A stretch of DNA of 64,000 bases from Lentisalinibacter orientalis (GTDB lineage Bacteria > Pseudomonadota > Gammaproteobacteria > Steroidobacterales > Woeseiaceae), in assembly GCF_040706535.1 (NCBI RefSeq), contig NZ_JAPDRJ010000001.1, positions 992,001-1,056,000 of the forward strand. The letters are read 5' to 3'. A program made the position numbers and the translations under genes. Of this stretch, positions 14,975 to 23,894 are shown piece after piece; position 1 is the stretch's first letter, and every line of letters starts with the position of its first letter. The notes below the pieces were generated by a model. The model was not told the origin of the DNA, did no database searches, and saw only the letters and a program-made list of their open reading frames with translations.

Positions 14975-17272
14975 ATGAAGCCGAGAGTCTTTTTCGCCAT
15001 TTGCGCGAGCGCTTGCCTGTCGCTCACCGTCCAGCCCGTGGCCGCCCAGGAAGCGGGCGTGCTCGAAGAGATCATCGTGACCGCGCAGAAGCGCGAGCAG
15101 AGCCTGCAGGAGGTGCCCATCTCGGTGACTGCCATCGGCGAGCAGGCCATCCAGGAGGGCAAGATCACCGGCGTGCAGGACGTGGCGCTGGAGACGCCCA
15201 ACTTCACCATGACCCAGTTCAACATCGGCGAGCCCCAGTACTACATCCGGGGTATCGGCAACTCGCTGGACTCCGCCGGCAGCGACCCGGCGGTGGCGAC
15301 CTTCATCGACGAGGTCTACATCGGACGCTCCGCCGGCACCGCCATGGATCTCTACGACCTGGACCGTGTCGAGGTGCTGCGCGGACCCCAGGGCACCCTG
15401 TTCGGCAAGAACGTGGTGGGCGGCGCGCTGAACATCATCACCAAGCGGCCGACTCCGGAGTTCGAGGCGAAGTTCGGCGCGACGGTCGGCAACTACTCCC
15501 AGACCGTGCTGCGCGGCTTCGTCAACGGCGCCATCGCCGACAACGTGTCCGGCAAGTTCTCTTTCAGCCGCCGCCAGCGCGACGGCTACGTGGATAACGT
15601 GGTCGACGGCGAGGAGTACCACGACGAGGACAACCTGAGCGCCCGCGGCCAGCTCCTGTTCACGGTCTCGGACGCCACCGAGGTGCTGGTCGGCTTCGAC
15701 TGGGCCACCGACGACCAGGCCGGCAACTGCCGCAACGTGAACAACCTGGACAAGAACGACCCGCTCGGCCTGGCGGTGTTCTACCCGCCGGTGATCGCCG
15801 CCACCACCGGCGGCGACGTGCGCAAGTGCGCCTCCGAGGCCGAGGCCTTCCAGGAGCGCGACATGCTCGGCACGCTGCTGCGCGTGGATCACGACTTCGC
15901 CAACTCCACCCTCACCTCCATCACCGCCTACCGGGAGACCGACTACTCCTGGCTGGAGGACCTGGCCGGCATGCCGCTGGGCGCCACCCCCTTCAACCTG
16001 ACGGATACGGTGGAAGAGGAGGCCGACCAGATCAGCCAGGAGCTGCGGCTGACCTCGGCCGGCGGCGGCACGATCGACTGGCTGGTGGGCGGCTTCTTCA
16101 TGACCGAGGACGTCGATCGCAAGGAACGCTACATCGGCTCCTTCCACGCACCCCTCGCGGCCCAGGGCTTCGCGCTGCTGAACGGCGACGTGCAGTTCAA
16201 CCAGATCAACGAGACCACCAGTACGGCTCTGTTCGGCAAGATCGACTGGAATATCAGCGACCGGCTGACCTGGAGCATCGGCGCCCGCTATGCCCGCGAC
16301 GAGAAGGAGATCGAGCAGGCGGTGGAGAACTTCGAGGATCCCGCCTTCGACAGCGCCGTGCTGAGCCAGCTGCTCGGCGTGCCGGTGGAGCTGGTGGTGC
16401 TCGGCATCCCGGTCAACGGTCCCGGCGAGCTGATCGCGTTCGTGAACAGCGGCGACCCCTCCGTCCTGAATACGCCCTACAACACGACGGCGGACGAGGA
16501 CTGGAGCGAGTTCGTGCCATCGACGAACGTCAGCTACCAGTTCAACGACGATGGTTTCGTCTACTTCACGGCGGCCCGCGGTTACAAGAGCGGCGCCTTC
16601 GTGAGCCAGACCGCCACCCCGCAGGCGGCGGCCACGCCGCTGGACCCGGAGATCGCCACCAATTACGAGGTGGGCGTGAAGAGCGAGTTCATGAACAACC
16701 GGCTGCGCGTGAACGCGGCCGTCTTCCGCATGGACTACGAGGACCTGCAGGTCTTCCGTCTGGACGGCTCGCTGCTGATCGCCGCCAATGCGGAGGCCAC
16801 CAGCCAGGGCCTGGAGCTGGATGCGACGGCGCTCCTGACCGACAACTGGGTGCTGAACGTCAACTACGGCTACCTGGACGCCGAGTACGACCAGTTCATC
16901 TCCGGCGGTGAGGACTTCACCGGTAACCGTCTCCCCCGCGCGCCGGAGAACAGCTACAGCATCACCAGCAACTACACCTTCAACCTGGCCGGCGGCTCCA
17001 GCGTGGACTTCAACCTGAACTACGCGTATCAGGACGACTTCTTCCACGACCCGAGCAACGCCAACGGCTCCGGCGAAGACGCCTACGGCCTGCTGCGCGC
17101 CGGCTTCACCTGGACCAGCGCCAGCGGCGCGTGGGACGTGACGGCGTGGGGCAAGAACCTCACCGACGAGGAGTACCGCACCCACACCATCATCAGCAAC
17201 ATCGCCGGCACGGTAGACCTGTGGGGCATGCCGCGGACCTACGGCCTGACGGTGAACTACCGGATGCAATGA
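14975..17272 (+). CDS. TonB-dependent outer-membrane receptor
   Basis: A 765-residue receptor with signal peptide (cleavage near AAQ, residue 25), a TonB box-like segment (LEEIIVTAQKREQSLQ), a plug domain (about residues 45-160 with YYIRGIGN and LRGPQGTLFGKNVVGGALNI) and a beta-barrel to the end. The IIVTAQKREQSLQEVPISVT start is typical of receptors in organisms that take up plant aromatics, terpenes or steroids rather than siderophores. No TonB/ExbBD genes are in the locus. The final residue is Gln rather than the usual Phe/Trp, a small oddity, although the end (YGLTVNYRMQ) still looks like the last strand. AGGGGAG precedes the ATG. It probably imports the substrate handled by the oxygenase and esterase upstream. 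Confidence 0.92.
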   Translation: MKPRVFFAICASACLSLTVQPVAAQEAGVLEEIIVTAQKREQSLQEVPISVTAIGEQAIQEGKITGVQDVALETPNFTMTQFNIGEPQYYIRGIGNSLDSAGSDPAVATFIDEVYIGRSAGTAMDLYDLDRVEVLRGPQGTLFGKNVVGGALNIITKRPTPEFEAKFGATVGNYSQTVLRGFVNGAIADNVSGKFSFSRRQRDGYVDNVVDGEEYHDEDNLSARGQLLFTVSDATEVLVGFDWATDDQAGNCRNVNNLDKNDPLGLAVFYPPVIAATTGGDVRKCASEAEAFQERDMLGTLLRVDHDFANSTLTSITAYRETDYSWLEDLAGMPLGATPFNLTDTVEEEADQISQELRLTSAGGGTIDWLVGGFFMTEDVDRKERYIGSFHAPLAAQGFALLNGDVQFNQINETTSTALFGKIDWNISDRLTWSIGARYARDEKEIEQAVENFEDPAFDSAVLSQLLGVPVELVVLGIPVNGPGELIAFVNSGDPSVLNTPYNTTADEDWSEFVPSTNVSYQFNDDGFVYFTAARGYKSGAFVSQTATPQAAATPLDPEIATNYEVGVKSEFMNNRLRVNAAVFRMDYEDLQVFRLDGSLLIAANAEATSQGLELDATALLTDNWVLNVNYGYLDAEYDQFISGGEDFTGNRLPRAPENSYSITSNYTFNLAGGSSVDFNLNYAYQDDFFHDPSNANGSGEDAYGLLRAGFTWTSASGAWDVTAWGKNLTDEEYRTHTIISNIAGTVDLWGMPRTYGLTVNYRMQ

Positions 17273-17279
17273 CGGCCAT

Positions 17280-17524
17280 GTGGGAGGGCCTTCAGGCCCG
17301 ACCCGGCTTTCTCTTGTTGTTGGCGGGCCCGTAGCCGAGAGGCTTGGCACCAGTCAGCTGGCGTCACTGACTGGCGGATGCTCTCGGCCACCGCGAGCAC
17401 GGCCGTCGTGCGGGGGTATCCATCGCCGCGACCTTTTGTCGGGAGCAAGATGGATACCCCCGCAGGGCGGCCACAAAAGAAGGTGAGCCTGGTGGAAAGG
17501 AATCGGGCCTGAAGGCCCTCCTAC
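17280..17524. repeat. Composite REP-bounded element, copy 1
   Basis: A 245-bp unit bounded by inward-facing REPs (17280-17301 and 17503-17524). It matches, in reverse orientation, the unit at 52664-52936. Shared parts include the CCCGACCCGGCT stretch after the left REP, GGGCCCGTAGCC, ACTGACTGGC and the 84-bp core at 17388-17471. The right REP overlaps the end of the phoD-like gene and supplies its TAG stop. No credible protein is coded inside. Confidence 0.85.
17388..17471. other. Conserved 84-bp hairpin core of the composite element
   Basis: Near-identical to the reverse complement of 52717-52800 (one internal mismatch seen). Arms GCGGGGGTATCCATC (17410-17424) and GATGGATACCCCCGC (17449-17463) pair perfectly over 15 bp; the 24-nt loop contains a second small stem CGAC-CTTTT-GTCG. 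This could be a transposition end structure or a structured RNA; there is no T-run for a simple terminator. Confidence 0.75.
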
Positions 17525-19137
17525 AGCCAGGCGGGGGCCTTGCTCCGGCGCGGGGCGATCGCCATGCGGTGGGAGACCGATGCCTCGTAGCGGCGGGAGT
17601 GCACGGTATCCACGACGTGGTAGCGGGCCTCGGCGCGCTCGCGGCCGAGATCCAGTGCCAGGAAGCCGCGGTGCGCGACGTCCGTGTGGTGGAGGTTGCC
17701 GTTGGCCTGGCGCAGCATCTGCTCGATGCGGGGCGGCGCGAGGCCGAGGGTTTCCGGATAGCCGGGTGAGCTGATCGACGTGGCGCCGAACTCCACGGCC
17801 GCCGGCTTCCCGCTCGTCGGGTCCAGCACGTCCAGCGCCCAGGCGGCATGGGAGTCGCCGCTCAGCACCACGGGGCTCGCCTCCGTCGCCCGGCACTGCT
17901 CCAGTAGCCACGCACGCTCGGCTGCGTAGCCGTCCCAGCTGTCGGCGCTCAGCGGCACGCCGAGGCGGGTGAAATCCACGTACGGACGCACGTAATCCGG
18001 CAGCGCCTCGATCTCGGCGGCGCTCATGTTCTCCGCCAGGTTGGGCGCCGTGATCTGGGCCATCAGTACCTGGTTGCCGAACAGCTGCCAGGGCTTGCCC
18101 GCCTCGCGGGACCCTGCGAGACGGCTCGCGACGAAGCGGCGCTGCTCGTCCGACAGCAGGCGGCGCGCAGGATCGGCCAGGTCGGCGGCCAGGGTGTCGG
18201 CCTCGACGGATGCCGGCATGTCCAGCTGGGGGCTGCGCGCCGACAGCCGGGTCTCCAGCATGACCAGCGTGGCCAGGTCGCCGATCTCGAAGGCCCGCCA
18301 GTTGGCCGACGGGTCGTCGCCGCGCGGCTCCCGGATGGGCATCCACTCGTAATAGGCCTGCATGGCGGCCCGGCGCCTGAGCGGCCACTCTCCTTCACTG
18401 TCGTCGTGGTTCTGGGCGCCGTCCCGCCAGGCGTCGTTGGCGGATTCGTGGTCGTCCCAGCTGACGATGAACGGATGCCGCGCGTGCACGGCCTGCAGGT
18501 CCGGATCGCTCTTGTACTGGGCGTGGCGCAGGCGGTAGTCGTGCAGGCTCACCACCTCGTGGCCCGGCACGGATGCCCGATGCAGCTCGCGGGCGCGGGC
18601 CGAGGCGTAACCGGTGGCCTCGTACTCGTAGATGTAGTCGCCGAGGTGCAGCACGACGTCGATGTCGTCGGTCTGCGCCAGGGCCCGATAGGCGTTGAAG
18701 TAGCCGGCGGGGTAGTTCGAGCACGAGCAGGCCGCCACCACGAAGCGGTCCACCGGACCCACCGGCAGAGTCAGCGTGCGGCCGGTCTGTGACACCGCGC
18801 CCAGGGCCCGGAAGCGGTAATAGTAGTGCCGCCCGGGATCGAGGCCCTCCACCTCCGCCTTGACCGTGTAGTCGCGTGCGGGCAGCGCCGCCGCCGTGCC
18901 GCGGCGCAGGATGCGGTCGAAGTCCGGATCGGCGGCCAGCTCCCAGGCCACTTCCGTCTCGGCCTCGAAGCGGGGTGTCACCCGCGTCCACAGCAGGATG
19001 CCGGTGGCGGTCGGGTCGCCGCTGGCGACGCCGTGGACGAAGCTCGCGGCCGGGCTGGCTTTCGCCGGCGGCAGCGCCAGGGCCAGCGCGGCGCCGGGCA
19101 GCACGCGGGTGACGAATCGGCGTCGGGTCAGTTTCAT
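17521..19137 (-). CDS. phoD: PhoD-like alkaline phosphatase (Tat-exported)
   Basis: A 538-residue protein with a twin-arginine-type signal (LTRRRFVTRVLPGAALALAL, to about residue 28) and the PhoD N-terminal fibronectin-like domain (residues 30-125). The metallophosphatase core follows: GDYIYEYE, SWDDHESAND and LSGDSHAAWALD hold the Asp, His and Asn ligands for the Fe/Ca centre. These enzymes hydrolyse phosphomono- and diesters in the periplasm or outside. The motif is RRRF rather than the ideal SRRxFLK, but the family is normally Tat-dependent. The stop codon TAG comes from the GTAG head of the flanking REP, so the last residues (KAPAWL) directly border a repeat. No Pho-box is evident upstream. 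Confidence 0.9.
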   Translation of the reverse strand: MKLTRRRFVTRVLPGAALALALPPAKASPAASFVHGVASGDPTATGILLWTRVTPRFEAETEVAWELAADPDFDRILRRGTAAALPARDYTVKAEVEGLDPGRHYYYRFRALGAVSQTGRTLTLPVGPVDRFVVAACSCSNYPAGYFNAYRALAQTDDIDVVLHLGDYIYEYEATGYASARARELHRASVPGHEVVSLHDYRLRHAQYKSDPDLQAVHARHPFIVSWDDHESANDAWRDGAQNHDDSEGEWPLRRRAAMQAYYEWMPIREPRGDDPSANWRAFEIGDLATLVMLETRLSARSPQLDMPASVEADTLAADLADPARRLLSDEQRRFVASRLAGSREAGKPWQLFGNQVLMAQITAPNLAENMSAAEIEALPDYVRPYVDFTRLGVPLSADSWDGYAAERAWLLEQCRATEASPVVLSGDSHAAWALDVLDPTSGKPAAVEFGATSISSPGYPETLGLAPPRIEQMLRQANGNLHHTDVAHRGFLALDLGRERAEARYHVVDTVHSRRYEASVSHRMAIAPRRSKAPAWL

Positions 19138-19177
19138 GGCTACGGCTCTCGAGGTCGCCCCGGGCGTAGCCTACCCG

Positions 19178-19214
19178 AAGAAGGGCCGGCACGCCCATGG
19201 GAGCGTGCCGGCCC
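19178..19214 (-). terminator. Intrinsic terminator after the small secreted protein gene
   Basis: A perfect 12-bp stem, GGGCCGGCACGC (19183-19194) against GCGTGCCGGCCC (19203-19214), with an 8-nt loop. Read on the minus strand it is followed by TTCTT. It lies 15 bp beyond the stop of the gene ending at 19230 and before the phoD-like gene on the same strand. Confidence 0.65.
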
Positions 19215-19229
19215 GCTACACAATAGCCG

Positions 19230-19682
19230 TCAGTCCGCGAACTTCACTTCCTGCAGGACAATCGTGCTGCCGATGGTGCGCAGCTCCTCGCGGTCGATGG
19301 CGGCGCTGCGCATCGCCTCCATGGAGCCCTTGAGCTGCTTGGAGACCTTCTCGAAGTACTCCATGCCGAGATCGAAGGCCGCGTAGTTCTTGTAGGTGAC
19401 GCTCAGGATCAGGTCCGGCTCGCCCTCGCGGGCACTCGGGTTCGAGTACATCGCGTAGTCGATGACGTGGCCGTCCTTCTTCTGTATCTCCAGGGACTTG
19501 CGCCACAGGCTGTTCAGGTCGTTGATGTAGGCATTGAACATACCGGGCTTGATGTGTACGTGGGTGATCTGCACGACGTGACCGTTCTCCCAGTTACGGG
19601 AATGATCCTGGGCGACGGCGCCCGTGGCAGTCAGGCACAGCAGTACTGCGGCCGCGAAAAGGCCGGTGATCTTCGTCTTCAT
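19230..19682 (-). CDS. Small secreted protein of unknown function
   Basis: I start at 19682, where MKTKITGLF opens a clean signal peptide (cleavage after AVA, about residue 24) behind a GGGGGAGAG ribosome site; an in-frame ATG further upstream adds 23 Thr-rich residues that do not look coding. The 150-residue product has the alternating strand and helix pattern of a dimeric alpha/beta-barrel (VVQITHVHIKPGMFNAYIND, then a second half with ILSVTYKNYAAFDLGMEYFE). Related in style to the secreted protein at 60206-60592, which has the same size class and signal. No catalytic residues can be assigned. It stands alone with a terminator behind it. Confidence 0.75.
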   Translation of the reverse strand: MKTKITGLFAAAVLLCLTATGAVAQDHSRNWENGHVVQITHVHIKPGMFNAYINDLNSLWRKSLEIQKKDGHVIDYAMYSNPSAREGEPDLILSVTYKNYAAFDLGMEYFEKVSKQLKGSMEAMRSAAIDREELRTIGSTIVLQEVKFAD

Positions 19683-19810
19683 TGCGCTCTCCCCCTTGCG
19701 GGTTGTAGTTGTGATTGTGGTGTTGGTCGGCGGCCGGAGCCGCCGAGCCACTATACGCGCAAGTTCCGGCGACGGTTAACGTAATCGGCCAGCGAGCCGA
19801 GCGGCCCGGA

Positions 19811-20827
19811 TCAGATCAGGATTTCGCTCAGGGGGCGGCGGACGCTCGCCTTCGTCTGCGGGCCGTAGCCGAAACGGAGCAGGAGCTGGGGCGCGTGGTC
19901 CGTGCCCATCACGTCCTGCAGCAGGGGGCGGAGCTGGGGCGTCTCCAGCGGCTGGTTCAGGTAGGCCGCGGTGGCGCCGTCGGCGGCGAGGCGCAGCAGC
20001 ACACGGGACAGCGCCCGGCCGGCCCGCAGCCAGTGGCCGACGTCGTCTTCCGGCGTGCTCAGGATGGCCAGCAGCGGCGAGCCGGCCATGATCTTCTTCG
20101 CATCCCCGGCGGCGACGCCGTTGCCGAGGTCGAACGTGCGGATCACCAGGGCGCCCACCGGGGAGAGCACGTCAGGCACCCCGAAGGCCTCGCCGGACAT
20201 GCCGTCCCGGCTCTCGGCGCGGCGCGAATGCACCCACGAGGCGAGTTCCCGGCGGAAGCCCGCATCCGCGAACTGGGTGCGGTCGCCCTCGGCGACGAGG
20301 TCTGCGATCTCGGCCTTGGTGGTCTCGTCCGCCACCAGCGTCAGTTCGGCGCCCTGATGCGCCGCCAGTTGCCGGCAGCGGGCCTGCAGCGCCGGCGGCA
20401 GGCGGCGTTGCTCGAACGCGTGCCGCGTCGTCCGCCGCTCGGGGATGGCCTCGAACAGCGCCCGGTCCTCCTCGTCCGGCGTCACGGCTTCTCCCAGGCG
20501 GAACACGGCGAGCAGGTCCGGTTCCCCCTCGTCGGGCAGCAGCTCCGGCACCGGTGACCGCCCGAAATAGCGTGCGGCGACCGCGAGATGGTCCAGGGCG
20601 GCGCCGCAGGACATGGTGAGTTCCCGGTCCCGGGGGTCCACCACGGGCAGTGCGCGTCGACGGTCGGCGTACAGCTCGACCGCATCCTCGTGCAGGCGGA
20701 ACAGCCACGGCTGGGAGTTGTGGCTGGAAGGCGCCTGGATGGCGTAACCCAGCAGGAACCTGAGCTGGTCCTTCTCGCTCCCCCTGGCGGGGAACGGCGG
20801 CTTCTTCTTCGCGGCGGTGCTCTGCAT
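19811..20827 (-). CDS. Acg-like nitroreductase family protein
   Basis: A 338-residue cytoplasmic protein with an incomplete duplicated nitroreductase fold. The APSSHNSQPWLFR motif (about residues 32-44) is the FMN-phosphate-binding start typical of the Acg/NADPH-nitroreductase group, and RRTTRHAFEQRRLPP marks the second conserved part. Acg-type proteins bind FMN tightly and may store it or act as reductases of unclear substrate; catalytic function is uncertain. The gene is divergent from the HD-domain gene with 135 bp between, and faces the small secreted protein with 128 bp. Start ATG 20827 gives a Lys/Pro-rich N-terminus without signal. Confidence 0.82.
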   Translation of the reverse strand: MQSTAAKKKPPFPARGSEKDQLRFLLGYAIQAPSSHNSQPWLFRLHEDAVELYADRRRALPVVDPRDRELTMSCGAALDHLAVAARYFGRSPVPELLPDEGEPDLLAVFRLGEAVTPDEEDRALFEAIPERRTTRHAFEQRRLPPALQARCRQLAAHQGAELTLVADETTKAEIADLVAEGDRTQFADAGFRRELASWVHSRRAESRDGMSGEAFGVPDVLSPVGALVIRTFDLGNGVAAGDAKKIMAGSPLLAILSTPEDDVGHWLRAGRALSRVLLRLAADGATAAYLNQPLETPQLRPLLQDVMGTDHAPQLLLRFGYGPQTKASVRRPLSEILI

Positions 20828-20962
20828 GGCCCGGCTCCGTGTCCTGTCCTGCCGACGCTAGGTGCACCCCCGGGGAGCGGCAATCCGGGCTTTCCGAGAG
20901 GCGGCGGTCAGGCGGGCGGATGACAGCACGGGGCCGGTCGGTTAGCGTCTGTCGTCCGGGCC

Positions 20963-21586
20963 ATGCGCAGGGGAGTGACCGTTTTGCTGAAAGCCGACGC
21001 CGGAGAACTGGAGGGACTGCTCGATTTCCTGCGCGCCGCCGAGCGCCTGAAGGAGACCGAACGCCATGCCTGGACCTCCGGCGGGAGGCGGGAGAGCGTG
21101 GCCGAACACACCTGGCGGCTGTGCCTGATGGCCATGCTGGTGGCCGACGAATACCCGGACCTCGATTTCGCGCGCCTCATCCGCCTGTGCATCGTCCACG
21201 ACCTGGGCGAGGCCATCGGCGGCGACGTGCCCGCCCCGGAGCAGGAGGACGCGCCGGGCAAGAGCGAGCGAGAGCGCCGCGATCTGGAGACACTGGTCCG
21301 CCCGCTGGCTGCGCGGCAGCGCGAGAACATCGTCGGCCTGTGGGAGGAATACGAGGCCGGCCGCACCCCCGAGGCGCGTCTGGCGAAGGCGCTGGACAAG
21401 CTCGAGACCATCCTCCAGCACACGCAGGGCGACAACCCGCCGGGTTTCGACTACCGCTTCAACCTGGATTACGGCCACCGCTATACCTCCGACGACCCCC
21501 TCATCCTGCTGCTGCGCGAGCTGTTGGACGTGGAGACCGAGCGCCGGGCGGTGGCGGCGGAGAGCGCCGGCGACGCGTCCCGTTGA
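20963..21586 (+). CDS. HD-domain hydrolase (YfbR/HDDC2-like)
   Basis: A protein of up to 207 residues with the HD metal-binding signature: His in ESVAEHTWRLCLMAMLVAD, the His-Asp pair in CIVHDLGEAIGGDVP and a later Asp in KALDKLETILQHTQ. This spacing fits the YfbR/HDDC2 group, which removes 5'-phosphate from deoxynucleoside monophosphates. Start choice is uncertain: the ATG at 20963 has no ribosome site, whereas AGGGGAG at 20968-20974 is well placed for a TTG at 20984, giving a protein seven residues shorter. It stands opposite the nitroreductase and converges on the DUF6498 gene 27 bp away. Confidence 0.82.
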   Translation: MRRGVTVLLKADAGELEGLLDFLRAAERLKETERHAWTSGGRRESVAEHTWRLCLMAMLVADEYPDLDFARLIRLCIVHDLGEAIGGDVPAPEQEDAPGKSERERRDLETLVRPLAARQRENIVGLWEEYEAGRTPEARLAKALDKLETILQHTQGDNPPGFDYRFNLDYGHRYTSDDPLILLLRELLDVETERRAVAAESAGDASR

Positions 21587-21613
21587 TGCCCGGCAGCCGG
21601 GGTGGGCGCTGCG

Positions 21614-22246
21614 TCAGGGCAACTCCTTTGCGTGGGTGCGCAGGTGAGACTGGAGGTCCATCGCGATCTTCAGCGCGATCAGCAGGACCAGTCCGGCCAG
21701 CGGCGCGTCCAGCGCCGTCAGCAGCGCGCCGCCCGCGAGGATCGTGACGTGCAGCAGCACTATGCGGCCGTAGGGCCGTGCCATCAGCTGTTTGGGCGAG
21801 GCCTCGCGGTACTCGCCCCGCAATATGAAATTGACCACGAAGGAATAGCCGTGGCTTGCCACCAGCGCCAGCACGGGCAACAGCAGATGCTCGCGTGCGA
21901 TGACGTCCGTGACCAGCGCGATGTCGGGTAGCGCGCTGGCATCGGCCATGTCGCCGAACAGGCTCAGCACGAAGCTGCCGTGCACGGCGGTGAACATCCC
22001 GTAATGAACGCAGAAGAACGCCACCAGGAACAGCTTGCCGGCCCAGAGCACTGGTTCCGCCGGCCGCGCGGTCAGCATGCGCGCGGCGTTGAAGAAGCCG
22101 ATGACGATATTCTCGAACCAGAACAGGAACAGGATGGGGAACACGGCCCAGCCCCAGGCGAATACCCCGTACAGTGGCACGAGATTCGCCAGGATCAGTG
22201 CGACGGCCGTCGAGTCCAGCCGCCGGATGGCCCGGAGCAGTTCCAT
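21614..22246 (-). CDS. DUF6498 membrane protein
   Basis: A 210-residue inner-membrane protein with about six hydrophobic segments (residues 14-32, 36-55, 66-90, 115-135, 155-172, 175-195). WGWAVFPILFLFWFENIVIG is the pattern I associate with DUF6498, a family without assigned function. Charged connecting loops carry AKELP at the C-terminus. It converges with the HD-hydrolase gene and is divergent from the DUF6940-like operon 71 bp upstream, so the two may share regulatory sequence, although no clear -10 is seen. No catalytic motif is apparent. Confidence 0.75.
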   Translation of the reverse strand: MELLRAIRRLDSTAVALILANLVPLYGVFAWGWAVFPILFLFWFENIVIGFFNAARMLTARPAEPVLWAGKLFLVAFFCVHYGMFTAVHGSFVLSLFGDMADASALPDIALVTDVIAREHLLLPVLALVASHGYSFVVNFILRGEYREASPKQLMARPYGRIVLLHVTILAGGALLTALDAPLAGLVLLIALKIAMDLQSHLRTHAKELP

Positions 22247-22317
22247 GGCAGCGCATCATACCTGCGCCCGCGACGGTCGAACCGGTATGCTGTTCACGGG
22301 ATGCACGGGAGCCGCGC

Positions 22318-22908
22318 ATGAGTGTCTGGTTGGCCCCGGCCGAGACGGTGCCGGGCGGGCGGCGCCACACGCTGGAGGAGCGCGGCGCTCCGCTCAGCCG
22401 TGCGCATTTCCTGCGGCGGCTCCGGGATGACGCGGACTTCGCTTCCTGGTATTCGGAGTTGTTAGCCGCCGCACCCTGGCCGGCGTACTACTGGGAGAAT
22501 CCGCCGCTCGCCGCCGGGTCACTGGAGCGGCCGGCGGAGTTCGTGCTGATCGAGGCGCCGGCGCTGGCCGCGATGCCGCCCGACGCCGAGTCTTTCGCCG
22601 GCCACTTCGGCGCCGGCGACGGGGTGGTCACGTTCCCCAACCTGGGCGGCGATGCGTTGCTGGTCGTGCCCGAGCCGGCGGCCGATACCGCGGCCGATGC
22701 CTATCCGCATCTGGCCGTATTCCTGCGCCGGGGGCCGGCCCGGCAGGTCCGCGCGCTCTGGCGCGCCACGGCGGCAGCCGTCCTCGACCGGCTGGACGAC
22801 TCGCCGCTCTGGCTCAGTACCTCGGGCACCGGCGTGGCCTGGCTGCATGTCCGTCTGGACCGGCGCCCCAAGTACTACCAGCACGGTCCCTACCGGAGGT
22901 CGCCGTGA
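22318..22908 (+). CDS. Hypothetical cytoplasmic protein, DUF6940-like
   Basis: A 196-residue soluble protein that opens the operon 22318-29303. Features are the Trp/Tyr-rich PWPAYYWENPP, EFVLIEAPALA, FPNLGGDALLVVPEP and a C-terminal SGTGVAWLHVRLDRRPKYYQHGPYR. The pattern reminds me of DUF6940, a family of unknown function, but I hold that only moderately. I use ATG 22318 because the upstream in-frame sequence lies in the divergent promoter region. The stop overlaps the GTG of the next gene (GTGA), so translation is coupled. Confidence 0.65.
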   Translation: MSVWLAPAETVPGGRRHTLEERGAPLSRAHFLRRLRDDADFASWYSELLAAAPWPAYYWENPPLAAGSLERPAEFVLIEAPALAAMPPDAESFAGHFGAGDGVVTFPNLGGDALLVVPEPAADTAADAYPHLAVFLRRGPARQVRALWRATAAAVLDRLDDSPLWLSTSGTGVAWLHVRLDRRPKYYQHGPYRRSP

Positions 22909-23894
22909 GCCTTCGAGCGGCGGCCGGGGCACCAGCCAGAGCAATGGCCACGGTAATTGCGGCCTCGAGCCTGCTGTTCCCCTGTGCCGCTGTTCTCGCG
23001 GCATCGCATTGCCCGTCCGCGGCGCTGGGTTACGTCGTGCTGCCTGCCGAGGACCTGTCGCTGCCGCCGGGCGCGACGGTGGCCACCCGCGAGTCGACGC
23101 TGTCGGCCTGCTTCCTGTCGGTCGAGGGCAGCCGCTCCGGGCTCGATCTGGGCATGGACTACGCCTACGTCCGCCACGAGTACGACGGTGTGGCCGGACG
23201 CGACCGGGACCTGCACCGGCTGCAGTTCCCGCTGACCGTCCGCCGCCAGGGCGAAGACTGGCGGGTCGACGCGCTGCTCGCTCCCGGCGTGGCGACCTCG
23301 TCGAACGTCTTCAAGGACCTCGGCAGCCGGGCCACCGAAGAGGATTTCCTGCTGACCGGCCGCATCGAGCTGCGGCTGCGGCACGGCCCGCGCAGCGCCT
23401 GGCTGCTCGGCGCGGCCCACGACCGCAGCCTGGGGGAGAGCCGCACGCTGCCGGTGGCCGGGCTGGAATACCGCCCGTCCGCCGCGCTCGGCCTGCGGCT
23501 CGCGTGGCCGGACCCCTCCCTGCAGCTGGCCGTCACGGAGCGCCAGTCGGTGGTGCTCGACGTTTTCCCCGTCGGCCAGCGCTGGCACGTGGTGAGCGAC
23601 GAACTCGGCGCGGCATTCGACTACCGGCTGGAGGGCTGGCGTGCCCGGGCCGCCTGGAACGTCCGGCTGACGGACGGCCTCGCGGTGGATGTCGGCGTGG
23701 CCCGCGAGCTCGGCCGCGAACACGGCTTCATCGACGACACGGGCCGGCGCATCGACACCGCGGTGGATGCCGGCTGGGTCTTCACGCTAGGCATCCGCCT
23801 CGGCGGCATGCCGCTGCCCCGCGGCCGCGGCCCGGCGCTGCCGCGGCTCGCGCCATCGACCCCGGCCGGGAGTCCGGCTACTCTGCCGCCATGA
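22905..23894 (+). CDS. Exported beta-barrel-like protein of unknown function
   Basis: A 329-residue protein from a GTG that overlaps the previous stop. The signal peptide runs to about residue 32 (AAVLAAS). The mature part is a series of amphipathic strands with aromatic girdle residues and alternating hydrophobicity (LDLGMDYAYVRHEYDG, LQLAVTERQSVVLDVFPV, WVFTLGIRLGG), as in outer-membrane barrels of the DUF6268 type. The true barrel probably ends at LGIRLGG (about residue 305); a Pro/Arg-rich extension of about 25 residues follows and runs into the start of the HAD gene (ATGA overlap). That extension could reflect loss of an earlier stop. Function is unknown. Confidence 0.65.
   Translation: MSLRAAAGAPARAMATVIAASSLLFPCAAVLAASHCPSAALGYVVLPAEDLSLPPGATVATRESTLSACFLSVEGSRSGLDLGMDYAYVRHEYDGVAGRDRDLHRLQFPLTVRRQGEDWRVDALLAPGVATSSNVFKDLGSRATEEDFLLTGRIELRLRHGPRSAWLLGAAHDRSLGESRTLPVAGLEYRPSAALGLRLAWPDPSLQLAVTERQSVVLDVFPVGQRWHVVSDELGAAFDYRLEGWRARAAWNVRLTDGLAVDVGVARELGREHGFIDDTGRRIDTAVDAGWVFTLGIRLGGMPLPRGRGPALPRLAPSTPAGSPATLPP

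Noticed and set aside
17280..17486. Small open frame inside composite element copy 1
   Set aside because: It translates REP arms and hairpin core; the second copy keeps the structure but not the frame. It starts inside a REP.
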